64,000 nucleotides of DNA, taken from NCBI GenBank assembly GCA_003313425.1, contig NHZP01000013.1, positions 806,001 to 870,000 of the forward strand. Reading direction: 5' to 3'. The notes beneath the pieces were generated by a model. That model made no database searches. It saw nothing but the letters and a program-made list of their open reading frames with translations, and was not told the origin of the DNA. This document shows positions 24,577 to 36,465 of this stretch, in pieces. The translations under genes and the position numbers were made by a program. The first letter of the stretch is position 1. The number at the start of each line of letters is the position of its first letter. The stretch is from Pseudopyrenochaeta lycopersici (Eukaryota; Ascomycota; Dothideomycetes; Pleosporales; Pseudopyrenochaetaceae).

Positions 24577-27500
24577 CTACCCGGACTGCCTATGCACACC
24601 AATAAACGTCCTTTCCCCACCATACATATGCACGCTCCTCGCGAAATGATCATCATCCTCTTCCTCCTCCTTGATCCAGACGCCATCCACCAACTTCGCT
24701 CTAACCATGTGTTCGCCCAGACTCTCCTCATTCGCCATGCGACTCCCCGCCGCCATGCGCACTTCACTCGCCTCCACGACCGTCTCGATGCCCGCTTGCA
24801 CGCTATCTTCCTCGCCCCAGGGCAAGGCATCGATGTCGATTTCCCTTTCCTTGCCGAGAAGACACATGACGATTACCATGGCGCCTGCTTTGGAAATAAC
24901 CTGGTTGGCTTGTTTACATGTTTCGTCGTTGCAGCACTCGAGGCATCCTTCCAGACAATGGCATGTTTGTAATCGCTGACATGCCTGCACAAGCAAGGTG
25001 TCAATGAACTCAAACGCCTTGGTACTAATTCCTGAACCGCTCGCGCCGCCCTTTGCGTCGTAGAATGTCAAGCGCGCTGGGCGTTTACGTTGGGATTCCT
25101 TCTTTGCAAATTCCTTCTCTGGGACTTTGCATTCTGTGCGGACGTCGCCCGGCATGCTGATTACAAAGTTTGGCATGAGCGAGAGGACGGCGTGTTCGGC
25201 GGCATGGATCCCAGCTGCAATGTTCAAGCGTCGAGATTTTAAAATGTCCATGGCTGATCTTGGAACATCAAGCCACATGCCCTTACTGAACAGTACAATT
25301 GGTGGATTGTCCACTTGTACAGCGTCCAAGATCCGCTTTCTTTTATCAATCTTGAAGAATCCGTAAACGACTTGACAAATCTTGATGGGGCCGAAGAAAG
25401 CTTTCGACTTGCTTCCCGGGATGCGACGGATAGCCTCTGTTTCAATGGGATCAATGTCCGTGTAATCGCGTTGTTGAGTTGTCCAGTCGACTCTCACAAA
25501 TTCCACTTTTGCCATCATACGCTCTTGACTAAACTCTTTTACCATGTACGTGTTTCCTTGGTGAAGGAATATGCCACCATCGTAAAGCGTGAAGAATGCG
25601 CGCGAAGCTTCGAGTTCTTCTAACACCATATTCCTTCCATTTGTGATGTCTATAATGGCGAAATGATCCTCTTCGGTATCGCGGATTGCTACAGATCGTG
25701 AGGGCTGTGGAAGGAAACGCTCGTTACAGTGATAAAATCCTTCTTTATCCCTGCGCATACGCTCTCTTGCGATCTTGGGTAGAAGCGCACCGAAGTAGGT
25801 GATGTCTGCTTCGATATTGATAGGCATCTCGTGTGCTGCGCATTGTATGTGTCCTTCTAAAACGAGCATGTTCTCCAAGTCGACTTGTAGTGCACTATTA
25901 GGCTTGGTGAAGATCTCATCGGGGTTCGACATGTAGTACTGGTCCGTGGGGAAACAATCGCCAACAAGTACGGAGAGGGAATCCTTATTCCTTCGCCCGG
26001 CTCTTCCACTCTGCTGACGGAGATTGGCGATAGTGTAGGGAAAGCCAACGGTGATCACGGCGTCCAAAGATCCAATGTCAACACCAAGCTCTAAGGCACT
26101 GGTAGCCACGATGCCGCAGAGTTTCCCAGCGAACATTTCGCGCTCAATCTCCCGTCTGTCCTGTGGCGTATACCCGCCTCGATAAGACATAACCCGAGAA
26201 ATAACTTCCGTTCTTTCAAGAGTAGTCAATTCTGTCTTTACAGCAGCAAGCAGCGCTTCACATTGCTTTCTCACACGGCAGAACGCAATAGTCCTCACGC
26301 CCCTGAGCATGAGCTGACAGAACAACTTTGCAGTTTCAGCCATACAATCTCCACGACCAGAGGTAGGATCCCCAGGATCCTTGAAAGGCGTGTTCCAGCA
26401 CAGGAACTCTTTGCGTCCAGAAGGCGAGCCATCAAAGTCAGTCAATTTGACTTTTTCAACGCCAAAGATGGTCTTCATATGTTCTTCCGGGTTTGCGACT
26501 GTAGCTGAGCAGGAAATGAACTTGACATGGCGGTTTCCGACCGCTGCGCATATCCTGCGTAGACGCCGCATGATGAAAGCCATGTGTGCTCCAAAGAGGC
26601 CGTTATACACATGCAGTTCGTCAACCACCACAAAGCGTAAGTTCTGGAGGAACGACCGCCACGCGTCTTCTTGAGGAAGTATTGTGATGTGTAACATATC
26701 TGGATTGGTGAAAATGATGCGAGCTTCATCTCGGATGTAGTTTCGATCACCCATTGGCGTGTCGCCGTCGAAAGTCTCCACGAGAACCTCTTCGAAGCCC
26801 GGCATAAATCGCAAGAGTTCCTTCATGCTCTTCCTCTGATCTTGCGCTAGCGCTTTCGTTGGGAAGATATACATTGCCCGTGTCTCCGGCTCTTGTTCTA
26901 GCTGGTGCAGGACTGGTATCTGGTAGATTAAAGATTTGCCAGAGCTAGTCGAAGTCGAGACAATAACATTGTGGCCGTCATATAGATTATTGATAGCTTC
27001 CGCTTGATGGGCGTATAGCTGCTCGATATTCCTTGTGTTATACAGCGCGTTGACCAGATTTTGCGACATGGCAAAGTTCAAGTCTCCATAGATTGGCTCT
27101 TGTGGGTCGAACACACGATGGCCATCTGGTACAATCTGTCCAGTATACCATTCCAGTGTTTTCACCTCCTCAAGGATCTCAGGAATGGATTTTCGTTCCG
27201 TCGGTATTGACGTTGGTAGCTTGGCGCGCTCAGGACCCGGCGTGGATTCTCTGCTCCCTGTCGGCATCGGCACAAAAGGCACAGAGGCCTCCTTGAGTTT
27301 CTCCACCGCGTCCACACTCTCTTCAGCGCACTGATTGAGAAACGCATTGACTGCGGACGTGAACTTCACATTCCTCTTCTCGATAAGATTCATCATCTGT
27401 TTCTGGCTGAAAACCGGCATCTTCAGATCTTCATTCCGCAGCTTCGTCGTCGCTTTCGTCGGCTCTCCAGTCTTCTTATGCTGCACCTGGCGCTTTAAAT

Positions 27501-28140
27501 CGCCATCGATAAACTCAAATAACAGCACCTCCTTGTGCTCGCCTTTATCTGGTTCTGGCATCATAATGACATAGTCCTGTGCCCTTCGTCCTTGTAGGTT
27601 GTCTTCCGAGCCCATCAAATTGATCTGAAGCATCGCCTCGTCCACGTATGCAAAGTTGATTGCTTTCGGGATCAAGGCCGTTATCTGGGCGATTTCTTCA
27701 ATGACCAGCTCCCGCCGTATGTGTCCTTCAACTGTAGTTCTGAGGTTGTCGAGAGTGGTTGCGAGGTTCTTGCGCGTGCAGCAGAACGTGTAGACGAGGT
27801 TCAGAGCGCGATGTACCTGGGCAAGCTTGGTGAAGTGTTCAGGCCATGGAATCGACGTCTCTACAAGAGTCGAGGATCCAAGGCGTACCAAAGCAGGCTT
27901 TCCATCAGCACTCTGCGCTTTTGGTGTCCTTCGCGGTTTCTTTCCTCCATCGTGTGTCTTCGTGGGTACGGTCGTGGTGGTCGAGATCTCGTTTTGCGCC
28001 TCGTTCAGTCCTTCGCCTTCAGCGCCCTCAGGAGCCGGCGTCCCTGCGGGTGTCTCTTGTAAAACGTCATCGTCACGCGCTTTGCGTTTTCGCTTTCGTA
28101 TGATCTGGTCTGAAACGGAGGCAGCCTTCAACCGGGGCAT
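24577..28140 (-). CDS. HRQ1: Hrq1 (RecQ4-related) DNA helicase
   Basis: An intronless gene of 1,187 residues. The SF2 helicase core runs from about residue 370 to 740: Walker A TSTSSGKS near 398, an FPTKALAQDQ motif Ia, DELH box near 508, SCSAT near 544 and motif VI QQSGRAGRR near 710. The C-terminus has the DUF1998-type cysteine cluster CHCLEGCLECCNDETC near residue 1065, typical of Hrq1 proteins and a metal-binding candidate. The N-terminus is basic (RKRKRKAR) and probably nuclear-targeting. Hrq1 is a 3'-5' helicase working in interstrand crosslink repair and telomere maintenance. Length and motif order agree with fungal orthologues. Confidence 0.95.
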   Translation of the reverse strand: MPRLKAASVSDQIIRKRKRKARDDDVLQETPAGTPAPEGAEGEGLNEAQNEISTTTTVPTKTHDGGKKPRRTPKAQSADGKPALVRLGSSTLVETSIPWPEHFTKLAQVHRALNLVYTFCCTRKNLATTLDNLRTTVEGHIRRELVIEEIAQITALIPKAINFAYVDEAMLQINLMGSEDNLQGRRAQDYVIMMPEPDKGEHKEVLLFEFIDGDLKRQVQHKKTGEPTKATTKLRNEDLKMPVFSQKQMMNLIEKRNVKFTSAVNAFLNQCAEESVDAVEKLKEASVPFVPMPTGSRESTPGPERAKLPTSIPTERKSIPEILEEVKTLEWYTGQIVPDGHRVFDPQEPIYGDLNFAMSQNLVNALYNTRNIEQLYAHQAEAINNLYDGHNVIVSTSTSSGKSLIYQIPVLHQLEQEPETRAMYIFPTKALAQDQRKSMKELLRFMPGFEEVLVETFDGDTPMGDRNYIRDEARIIFTNPDMLHITILPQEDAWRSFLQNLRFVVVDELHVYNGLFGAHMAFIMRRLRRICAAVGNRHVKFISCSATVANPEEHMKTIFGVEKVKLTDFDGSPSGRKEFLCWNTPFKDPGDPTSGRGDCMAETAKLFCQLMLRGVRTIAFCRVRKQCEALLAAVKTELTTLERTEVISRVMSYRGGYTPQDRREIEREMFAGKLCGIVATSALELGVDIGSLDAVITVGFPYTIANLRQQSGRAGRRNKDSLSVLVGDCFPTDQYYMSNPDEIFTKPNSALQVDLENMLVLEGHIQCAAHEMPINIEADITYFGALLPKIARERMRRDKEGFYHCNERFLPQPSRSVAIRDTEEDHFAIIDITNGRNMVLEELEASRAFFTLYDGGIFLHQGNTYMVKEFSQERMMAKVEFVRVDWTTQQRDYTDIDPIETEAIRRIPGSKSKAFFGPIKICQVVYGFFKIDKRKRILDAVQVDNPPIVLFSKGMWLDVPRSAMDILKSRRLNIAAGIHAAEHAVLSLMPNFVISMPGDVRTECKVPEKEFAKKESQRKRPARLTFYDAKGGASGSGISTKAFEFIDTLLVQACQRLQTCHCLEGCLECCNDETCKQANQVISKAGAMVIVMCLLGKEREIDIDALPWGEEDSVQAGIETVVEASEVRMAAGSRMANEESLGEHMVRAKLVDGVWIKEEEEDDDHFARSVHMYGGERTFIGVHRQSG

Positions 28141-28904
28141 CGTTTGCTCATTGTCGTGCTTGGAGGCGCAACGGCGAGGTCAAGACTCTTGTTAAGGGGA
28201 GGAGGAAGTCAATGACGCAATGGCGCACAGAAGGTGCAATGCGCAAGCGAAAAAGGCTGTAAACGACCCAAAATGTACTATTACGAGTATCGTGGGGAGC
28301 GATATCACCTTACGAGACCTTGCACAAACTGATGCGGCAACAGGTAATTCTTGGGCGCGGGGGATCTGGTGGCACGCTATCGCGCGTTCACGTGAGACAA
28401 TCACAGCCCCATAGAGTATCATTACTCAGTCGTTGGTAGCACAATATTGTTGCATATCAAATGGTAACCAAGGTTGATTACCCGTTGCATAATATCCAGT
28501 CTCCTCGATCAACCATTAACCAGCTTCCTACTAGAGGATCCCTCATGGAATATCTCAAAGACATTAACACACCTCCCTGGGTATAAAGCGAAGCAGCTCA
28601 GCCTACCTCCACCCCAACCCGACCCAACCCAACGTAAACCCAACCACCTCCCACCTCACCAACTATGCCAAGCTTGGATGTACAGAAAGGTATCATAATA
28701 TGGAAACCCCGTCGCTAGATGCAGCAACCGAAAAGGACAGACCAACGATTGGGTACCAAAACATGCCATAACCTCGTAATGAAAGACAAATCGCTGCAAT
28801 CTGGTATATCCGCGGCGAAACCAGGAGGTAATACTAAAACCGAAAGAAATGCGCCGCAGCGCCCAAGGGATCATTTCTCACATAAGCGTCCCCGCACCAT
28901 TTCT
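28141..28904. other. HRQ1 promoter and 3' region of the C2H2 regulator
   Basis: About 760 bp. A C-rich CCAACCC-like stretch near 28607-28650 looks superficially telomere-like but is irregular and short. No gene is seen. Confidence 0.4.
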
Positions 28905-31900
28905 TCATAGGCTACCCATGCCGGGTACGAGCATATCGATACACTTTGTCAGCAAGTTACTTGCTTCGTGCAGCAATTCCCACCTCGTCTTTTTAAACAT
29001 ATCTCTCATAATAATCAAAAGTCCCAAACACGCGTTTCGGTCGGGAATTTTCGCCAGATCTTCAGGCGAACGCACGCCTCCCACTCTTTTCAGGTAGCCA
29101 ACCATGTCCTTCACTTTGTCGTCATAATCTGGAATTTGGTAGGGATTCTTGATTGGACCGTCGAGCGCAAACCCGTATGACCACACAATAAGGGTGGCGA
29201 AGTACAGCACCCATGGTCGGTTGAGTAAGAAATCATCCCGGGCGGAGTAGGAGAAACCGACACCAGGGGCGGTGTTGGGATTTAAACTGTGATCCCCGGC
29301 AACCATGACATTAGACAGGAATCGAAGGGCGTAAAAGGTCGCGTCCCGAGCTCGTGCCGTCGGCGCCCAGACCTCTTTCATCCGCCGTTGAGCGCCGTTG
29401 TAGTCCTGGGGTGTAATGGATCGCCCGAGCAATCTACCAGCGCCAGCATAGATTTGGCAATCCACAATGTCAACATGCATAGCCATATGAGCCAAGTGGT
29501 GTAGTACAGTCCGTGATTCGAAAACATTATCGTCGTCTAGGCCGTTCGAATACGTGTATGCGTTGGGAGCGGAGAGATCGTTTGGTCGCGCCAGCGAGTT
29601 GTCAAAGTCCTGTTTCCAGAAGTCAAAGGCACGAGTCAATGATCCTCGCCATTTGTCGCGGCCCCCAAGGGCTTGCGTTACACCAAGTGAACTAACTTGG
29701 AGATCTCGTTGATTCATGTGCCAAGACACGCTTAGTAAGCCTGCCATGAGAATGGTCCGACCAAACGAATTAGTACGAACAGTTAGTCCGTTGAGCGTCT
29801 TCTTGAGGCCATCGAGGAACGACAAGTGTTTTACACCGTTGGAGTGCAGGCTCGCTTCTACTCGGCCCACTTCTGAGCTGCTCGTGGCGGACCACAAGGC
29901 TTCATCACAAGGTAGCGGGAGGCGCATCTCGTGGGCGACCATGACAGCGCTGTGACCGAACATGGTTGCGTGAATGCTGTCCATTACGAACGCTGCGAAT
30001 GCTGCTCTTCTAGTAGCTTCATTCGTGATCCAGTGATTCCACCACTCATCTGGTGTGTTTGCTGTGCCCACGGAGCCGCTCTTGCCATCTTTGATGCTTG
30101 GAGGAGAATCCATCGCCGACCTTCCAATCAACGAGCTCCCTCGCCGCATCAATGTGAGCGTTGTAGCATGGTGGATGTGAGCCCTCTCGTGCAAGGGGCG
30201 AGTAGAATACATCTTCTCGAAAACCTCGAGTAAGAGCAGGCCTTGGAAGATCCAGAGTTTGGCTGGTGGCCGAAAGTCGACATCCATGAATAATTCCCAT
30301 CGCAGATGCCAGGCAAGGAAGTTGGACAAAGCCGAGCAAGCCTGAGTAGTTTCATGCCCGTAATTTTTCTCCAGGCACGATGCCCCAAGGCACATGATAG
30401 AAAGCAGCAAAAGGTCTGGGCAGGTGCTCGCATTGAATGTTGGTTTGTGAAGAATGGGAAGCTGTGGGTGGAAGTGGACCCAGTATGAGCTAATGTACGT
30501 CTGCATCATGTGCAGGCTGAGAACATGATGATCCTCGTCTTTGTTGCCCTCAAAGATATCTTCCTTTTGCTTCTTGACGGGTGCGTGGTCGGTCTCGTTG
30601 AAGCGACCGCTGATTAGGTCAAGCAAGTCTTTGCGCTTCTCTTCAGAAAGCGCCGATTCGGGCAGTGTGGTGTCGAGAATGCTGTGTACGGCCATGGGAT
30701 GTGCTGGCGGTGCGGGGTTGTTGAGGTAGCCTGCAACTGAAGGATCGTAGTTAAAGTAGGGCGCTTGTAGACCAATTTGGGATGACGCACCAGCTACGGG
30801 GTTGGCTCCACCTGGATAACCCATTGGTGACTGGCCGCCGGGACCAAATTGATTGTCGTTGAACAGCCAGGCGGCAAAGTCGTCGGCCATGGCAAAAGGC
30901 GACCGGCTGTAGCCTTCGCCGCCAAACATGGGGATGGCGTAAGAAGGCGTCTGGTCCATGATGGCTTCAGAAACACTATTCATTCTCGAGTCGATCTGGT
31001 TAGTAGACTCGACGCCATTCATCGGCGTCTGTCCAGAGGTGCCATTGTAGAACTGATTCTCCGAATCTCTCGAAGCAGGCGTGCCTGTCTGCTGTGGATA
31101 CTCTGGTGGAGGTAAGGACGAGAAGGGCGGAAAGTTCTGCGACGATTGAAACCCACTTGCTGAGTTTGGGTAAGTAGTCGATGCTGCCGAGGGAGGGTAT
31201 GATTGTGATGGGGTGACGGCCGAGTTGTAGGGTGAGCTCGAGCCATAGGATGAAAGGTTAGAGGTCTGCGCGCGCAGATCGGGCCGGGAGAAGTTTCCGT
31301 TGGCAACATGTGGGGAGTTGTGGAGTGATGTTCGACCTCCACTGTAGTTACTTAAAGCGGCTGGACGTGGTGGGGGTGCAAAGTTCCCAGTGCCCGGGGA
31401 CTGCATATCGTAAGGCTTAGCCTCGGAGCCACCGCGATAGGTGTCGTCGCTTCCTGCCCGCTGCAATGAATCCTGCCGGCTCATCGTCGAGGCTGGCGAT
31501 TGGAAGGCGGGCGGAGACATTTGGCCGCCAGGACCATTGTTGGATGCTGCAGGTGCCGGTGACTGCAATCCGTGCGGCGGCTGGTTCTTGATGGAGAGGA
31601 CCTTTGTGGCCGCATTGTTCTTGCCGCCTAATGCAGCGGTCACGATGGGGTTCAGATTGTGCATGTTGAAGGTGTCCTTGCGCAGTAATTGCGATCCTCT
31701 CGCCGTGTGTCTTTCCTTGTGTCGCGCGCAGAGGTCCTGCCGTACAAAGGATCGGTGGCAGTCCGGGAAGTCGCAGTGGTATATTTGTTTGGGATTGTCT
31801 GTGCAGGGTCAGCATTGGCCGAAGAGGGCAGGCACTGGATGACGACTCACGGTTCAACTGATGGCGGTACAGATGCTCGGCCCTCGAGTAGCTCTTTCCG

Positions 31901-32178
31901 CAGCCTTCGTGCGGACACTCAAACTTCTTGTCGAGGCCCTTTCTGCTTCTTCGCCGCTTCCTCGAGGAGCCCTGGCCGTCGCCGTCTGCGCCGTCGGCAG
32001 TGTCGCCCTCATCGCTCCTGTCGCGGCGGCGGCCTCGCGTCTCACCACTTTCGGGCGAGGCGGGGGTTGGCGGCTCGTTTGCACCGACGGTGGTGTCCAT
32101 CTTGTCTCCAAACTGCGTCTGAATCTTGCTCAACTCAGACGCGTGCCCTGCATGCATGGATAGGATTTGCGCCGTCAT
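28905..32178 (-). CDS. C2H2 zinc-finger transcription factor with fungal-specific regulatory domain
   Basis: Exons 32178..31851 and 31798..28905 give 1,073 residues. Two C2H2 fingers lie near residues 88-145: FECPHEGCGKSYSRAEHLYR and then YHCDFPDCHRSFVRQDLCAR. The 52-nt intron falls inside the codon for the last histidine of finger 1 (C|AC), so splicing is needed for a complete finger. A basic patch (RKRRRSRKG) precedes the fingers. A long Ser/Pro/Gln-rich linker follows to about residue 500, then the fungal_trans regulatory domain begins at SYWVHFHPQLPILHKPTFN near residue 545. This layout matches fungal Klf1/Adr1-like regulators; the target genes are not known from sequence. The upstream 2.2 kb may include a long 5' leader. 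Confidence 0.92.
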
Positions 32179-33173
32179 CGCCGGTGGGCAGGGCGGTCAA
32201 AGTCAAGTGTCGCGACTTTGCAGGCTGTGCGCGTCTCCGGGGTAAAAGTGGAGGGTTGTGTAGTACGGTGGCGGGACGACTCGCGTGCGGGTGTGTTAGT
32301 CAAGATCAGTGGGCGAGGTTCCGAGGTGGGCGCGCATGCTGTTTGAAATCACGCTGCAGGCTAGACGCTTCTGCGGAAAAAGGAGCGCGTGGGCTGGCAA
32401 AGGATCAAGAAGGTGTCAAGCAGATCAGGTACTAGCTGCGAGAGGGAGGATGTGGTGCTTGGGAGGGGTGGGAGAGCAGTAGTGGGCTCGAGGAGTCGGA
32501 GGGGTGCAGCGCTCCGTGTAAATCGGCCCAAACCCTGTCGAATGACTTGCAGCAGGGTCCTTGCCGGTAGAGGCGGAGGCGAGTCGCGAAGAGTGAGAGA
32601 GCCTGTGGTGGAGAGAACCCTGGACGTGGGGAAGAGCAGTCGTGGGCGACGACGGGCGCGGGTAGGCCAGTGGATATGGAATGGAGCAAGGCCGGCGCCG
32701 CCGTATGTAAGCTTCCGCGAGGGTGCACCGCCAGAGGGCCGGGATGCACAGTCGCGAGCCGAAAGACCACTTGATCTCCGCAGTAGCCGCGATAAGAGGC
32801 TGGATCCCGTGGCTGTGGGTAAAGTCCAAGCAAGCCGCGTGCTGCTTTGACGCGCCCAACGCTGCCTCGAGAGAAGAGGGGTAGGAGAGCTCCAGGGCTG
32901 TATTCCCGGGCGCGAAGCATGGACAGACAGGGCGCCAGCACTCAACCCAAGGGCACCGGCATGCAATGCGAATATGCGCCTGCGACCCAGCATCTCGCCG
33001 CCGTCTCCTACGTAGCATGAAATGTGGAGAAGCAACGCCGCTGCTGGGCGTGGGGGCGCAAAACACGGCGTGGAGGCCACCATCGCACCATGTCTCCGTC
33101 ACGACTTCTCGTAAATAGAACGGCGAAGCCCACAAGAAGGCCCTCTCTTTGGCTACTCTGAGCCATTTTGATA
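32179..33173. other. GC-rich upstream region of the C2H2 regulator
   Basis: About 1 kb with several overlapping long frames on both strands. None has family resemblance or consistent codon character; overlapping openness is expected in GC-rich DNA. Probably promoter and 5' leader. Confidence 0.4.
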
Positions 33174-33571
33174 TCAACGTGTGCCTGTTATGCACAGGGC
33201 TGCAGGCAGCAGGAACATGCCTCGCATGAGTAGTACCCCGTTTTGCGCGCACATTTCCACCCTTTCTCCGGTCCCGCTCTCGACAGCTTGCTCGACTTTG
33301 TCTAATCTCGCCTGGTCGTCTATCCGTCATCCATTCATGGCATGGCGGCTACACTCGTTGTCTCACACTAAGCGTAAACCAGCATGCACTCACCAGTCAT
33401 CAAACCTCTGTGCAGCGCCAGATCCCCACGTCTCCTCACTGTCCATTCCACACCAGAAACATGTACTAATTTCCACACCTCATCACACGTGCGCTCGCAA
33501 CCGCAGGCCTTGAACACTTTCTCCAGCCCATCATTGGCCCTTTCCACCTCAATACTCGGCTCGTCGGTCAT
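33174..33571 (-). CDS. Weak candidate small protein, two exons
   Basis: An ATG at 33571 opens a 178-nt exon (33571..33394) ending at a perfect GTGAGT donor. An acceptor at 33302 (GATTAG) continues the frame in 33301..33174 to a TGA, giving about 101 residues with four Cys near the middle (KACGCERTC). No branch point of good quality is visible and I do not recognise a family. It could equally be an upstream open frame of the regulator's leader. Confidence 0.25.
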
Positions 33572-34354
33572 ATTGCGCCCGTGGCCTCTGCGCTTCGCCA
33601 ATCACCACCGACGACGCCCTACCCCAGATATGTACCCCCGCCAAGCTATTACGACTTGTGGCTTACAGCGCTGCGAGGTTGCTAAGTACTACTTGGCCAA
33701 TGACTACATAGACGTGTCCAATACGGTTGAGTGCGGACGTTGCCTTTTCTTTTTGTCCGAGGGGAAACAGGACCGTCAGAGCAAAGGGGAGTATCTGTTC
33801 CGTGGCATACAGTGAAGCTTCACTTTGCACTTCAATTCACGTACTATGGCCCGAACTCGTCGCACAGCCAACGCTGTGTGTAACCGCCAGCCATCTCCGC
33901 CCCCAACAAACCATGCCAACCTCTCCTCGGACATACTATCCAATCCCTGCTCACATGAACCGAGCACCAGATCTCTGCCGCAGCCTCATCGTCAAAACAA
34001 TTGCTTTTCTTCATCAGCCTGTTTCAACATCGACCTTCTCCTTCATTCTTGCTCCAGCCGCACCATCCATGCCATATAGGGGCCTCCCGCGGACCTGATG
34101 GTGCATCTTTTTGCCCTCGATAATCCCCCTGGTTGGTGGAGATAAAGTCTACTTGTGATGAGCGTGCATATCACTCAGGCACTCAATCGTGAACATGAAT
34201 CGAGAAGCTGCGTGACTAGTGACATCGCATTCGGAATCGCTACAAAATTACTGTCCTTGCTCGCATGCCCTGCCAAGTTCAGATATGCCATCGCTAAGAT
34301 TACACATTAGACGAAATCTTTTCCGCCATCTCTATCCACTCCGTCTAGCTTTAA
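33572..34354. other. Intergenic region
   Basis: About 780 bp before the 3' end of the MOB3 gene. Nothing supportable. Confidence 0.4.
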
Positions 34355-35904
34355 TCATTCGCTTGGTTTCTTGTCCTCGTCAACCTTCTCGGCTGACTCG
34401 GCAGGAGCCTTGGGGTTCTCTGTCTCCTTTGGAGCTGGCGTCTCTTCTTCTATCTCCACCTCTTTCTTGGCTGGCGTATCATCCTCATCTGTTTGAAGTT
34501 CCAATCTTGAAGCTTCTGCTTCTGCCGTCTTCAGATTTGAAATCTCAGCCTCAGATTTTTCGGTAGTTCCTTCCTCTCCAATGGGGATCTGAGGCTCCTT
34601 TTCTTCTTTTATCTCTAAAGGTTCGGCGTCTGCAGACTTTTCCTCGCTTGCATCTTGCTTTTCCGGCTGAATAATCCCCTCAGTAGCTTCTGGGATCTCG
34701 GGCTTTGTCTCTTCTGCTTCTTCAGTTTCAGTATTGGTCCCCTCCGACTCCTCAATTGCTGGAACATCACTGTCTTCTTCCACTGGCTCAAAAATTTGAG
34801 ATACGGGCCTAGGTAGATCTTTCGGTGGCTCATCTTCGTCTTCATTCTCTTCCACTACAGTATGAACAGATGTCGCGCCTACAGAGGGTGAGTGTCGGTG
34901 TCGTTTTGTTGTACCGGCGGTTGATAGTGTGTGATCTGCGACTCCTTCTACGTTCGAAGGGTTGTCGGAATCGTGGAGCCCAGGCCCCGAGGATTCTCGC
35001 TTCAATATCAGTGGTGGTATTGACGATCTTGATTCTGCTGGTGGTTCGATGCCTTCGGCCTCTGCTGGGATGGTGTAATTATCCTCTGGAATCAGTCCAT
35101 ACACATCGCAAACTGTCTTGAAGAAGACATAGAGCCCTGTACGTCCTTCAACTTTCCAGAACATATCACGGTGTTGGAACCAGGCGTGCGCAAATATCCT
35201 GTACACCCGTCGGAAGATATTGGTCAACTGGCGCATCTGCGAATGCTGCGTAGACTGATCGGTGCCTAGCGCCAGCCTTGATGGAAAGTGCTTCGGCGAT
35301 GTGAGTGTGTTGGCGGCCCAGTCCAGGGTGTGACAACAATAATCGATGGCGCAACATGACTTGGGAGGATCGTGGACTGCGCACAAGTATTGCCATTCGG
35401 ATGCGCGCATCTCGGGACAAGTTACAGAGGAACATGCCGGGTTATCGGAGAACAGGGCGACTATAATAGAGTTCACCTTCTGTGTCAGGAAGCGGCACAG
35501 CTCATATAGCCATAGTGTCTTGTCTACGTTGTCGGGCGATTGCGCCAGTTTCAGGGCCATGTCCCTGTCCACTGCTATTGTGCTGTTCGAGCCGATTGGG
35601 TGTGTGAGGAAGTTGTGAAGCGCCTTGAGGTGTTCTGTGAGCTGGAATGCCGAGTCGATCTGCCCATGACATTAGCCTTCTGGTCTGGTATCACAAGCTC
35701 GAGTAGACGCACTTCTGACAGATCCACTAGCGGAGGACCCTCTGCCATATCTTCCGCCTTTGTGCCCGGCCGTATTCGCCTTGCCGCAGCATGGTCGAGG
35801 TTGCTGAAGAGCTTCTGCTGCTCGGGGGAGGCGGATACTGGCGACAACTGGTCTTCTGGAATGGGTGGTGGACTGGGCAGTCGAGGCGATACAGGCGACG
35901 TCAT
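34355..35904 (-). CDS. MOB3: MOB3/phocein, STRIPAK-type Mob protein
   Basis: Exons 35904..35713 and 35659..34355 join in phase 0 across a 53-nt intron (GTGCGT donor, GGCTAAT branch, GGCAG acceptor) to 498 residues. After a Pro-rich N-terminus, the Mob1/phocein domain spans about residues 60-255: PLVDLSEIDSAFQLTEHLKA, then metal-binding residues in CPEMRASEWQYLC and HTLDWAANTL, then RRVYRIFAHAWFQHRDMF. The last 240 residues are an acidic, Glu/Pro-rich disordered tail. In filamentous ascomycetes MOB3 is a subunit of the STRIPAK complex needed for hyphal fusion and fruiting-body development. The unspliced reading is also open but disrupts the domain start. Confidence 0.9.
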
Positions 35905-36465
35905 TGCTGTTGTGCGAAAGCGAAGGTGGAGGAAGGAGCGTTCGTTGTCGTTGGTATCTGGTCAATTTCCGAGCATGGCGAGCTTGGGATGCAGGGTAAC
36001 GGTCAAGGTGGTTCCTGCCTCCACGCGAACGCTAGCGCAAATTCGGGTTCGCTCCTTCCGCTTGACGTCGCAGCGCTGGACACTCCACCACGACGTCACA
36101 ATGGTCAGGACGGGTTAAGAATAATCAAATGTGAGCTTCTCTGAATATTGTATCTTGCTAGTATCAGTATGGCGTATTCGCTGTTTCGCCCATGTTGAGC
36201 ACAATTCCGTATGGCGGAATCGGAGTTCAACATTCATTGCATATCCACACTCCACCTCTCGTCTGTGTTCATTCCATACCCAGTTTCTCCTTCATTTTCG
36301 TACGTATTGCCAACTGTTTTGAGGACACTCACTTTATACATTATTTCCACCTACATGTGTCCGTTATCCTGACTGAGATCTAGCATCAATATTTGTTCTT
36401 AGTAAACGTCTATACATTGTCGCACCTCATCCCAACACCATCGCAAGGCCGTAAAGTCGATCATC
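35905..36465. promoter_or_regulatory. Divergent promoter region of MOB3 and ZNG1
   Basis: 561 bp between two outward-facing start codons. No specific site is claimed. Confidence 0.4.

Noticed and set aside
28600..28655. Telomere-like CCAACCC repeats
   Set aside because: Irregular, short, and not the CCCTAA unit of fungal telomeres.
32361..33330. Overlapping long frames (up to 301 codons) upstream of the C2H2 regulator
   Set aside because: Several frames on both strands are open at once, which is typical of GC-rich non-coding DNA; none has a recognisable motif.
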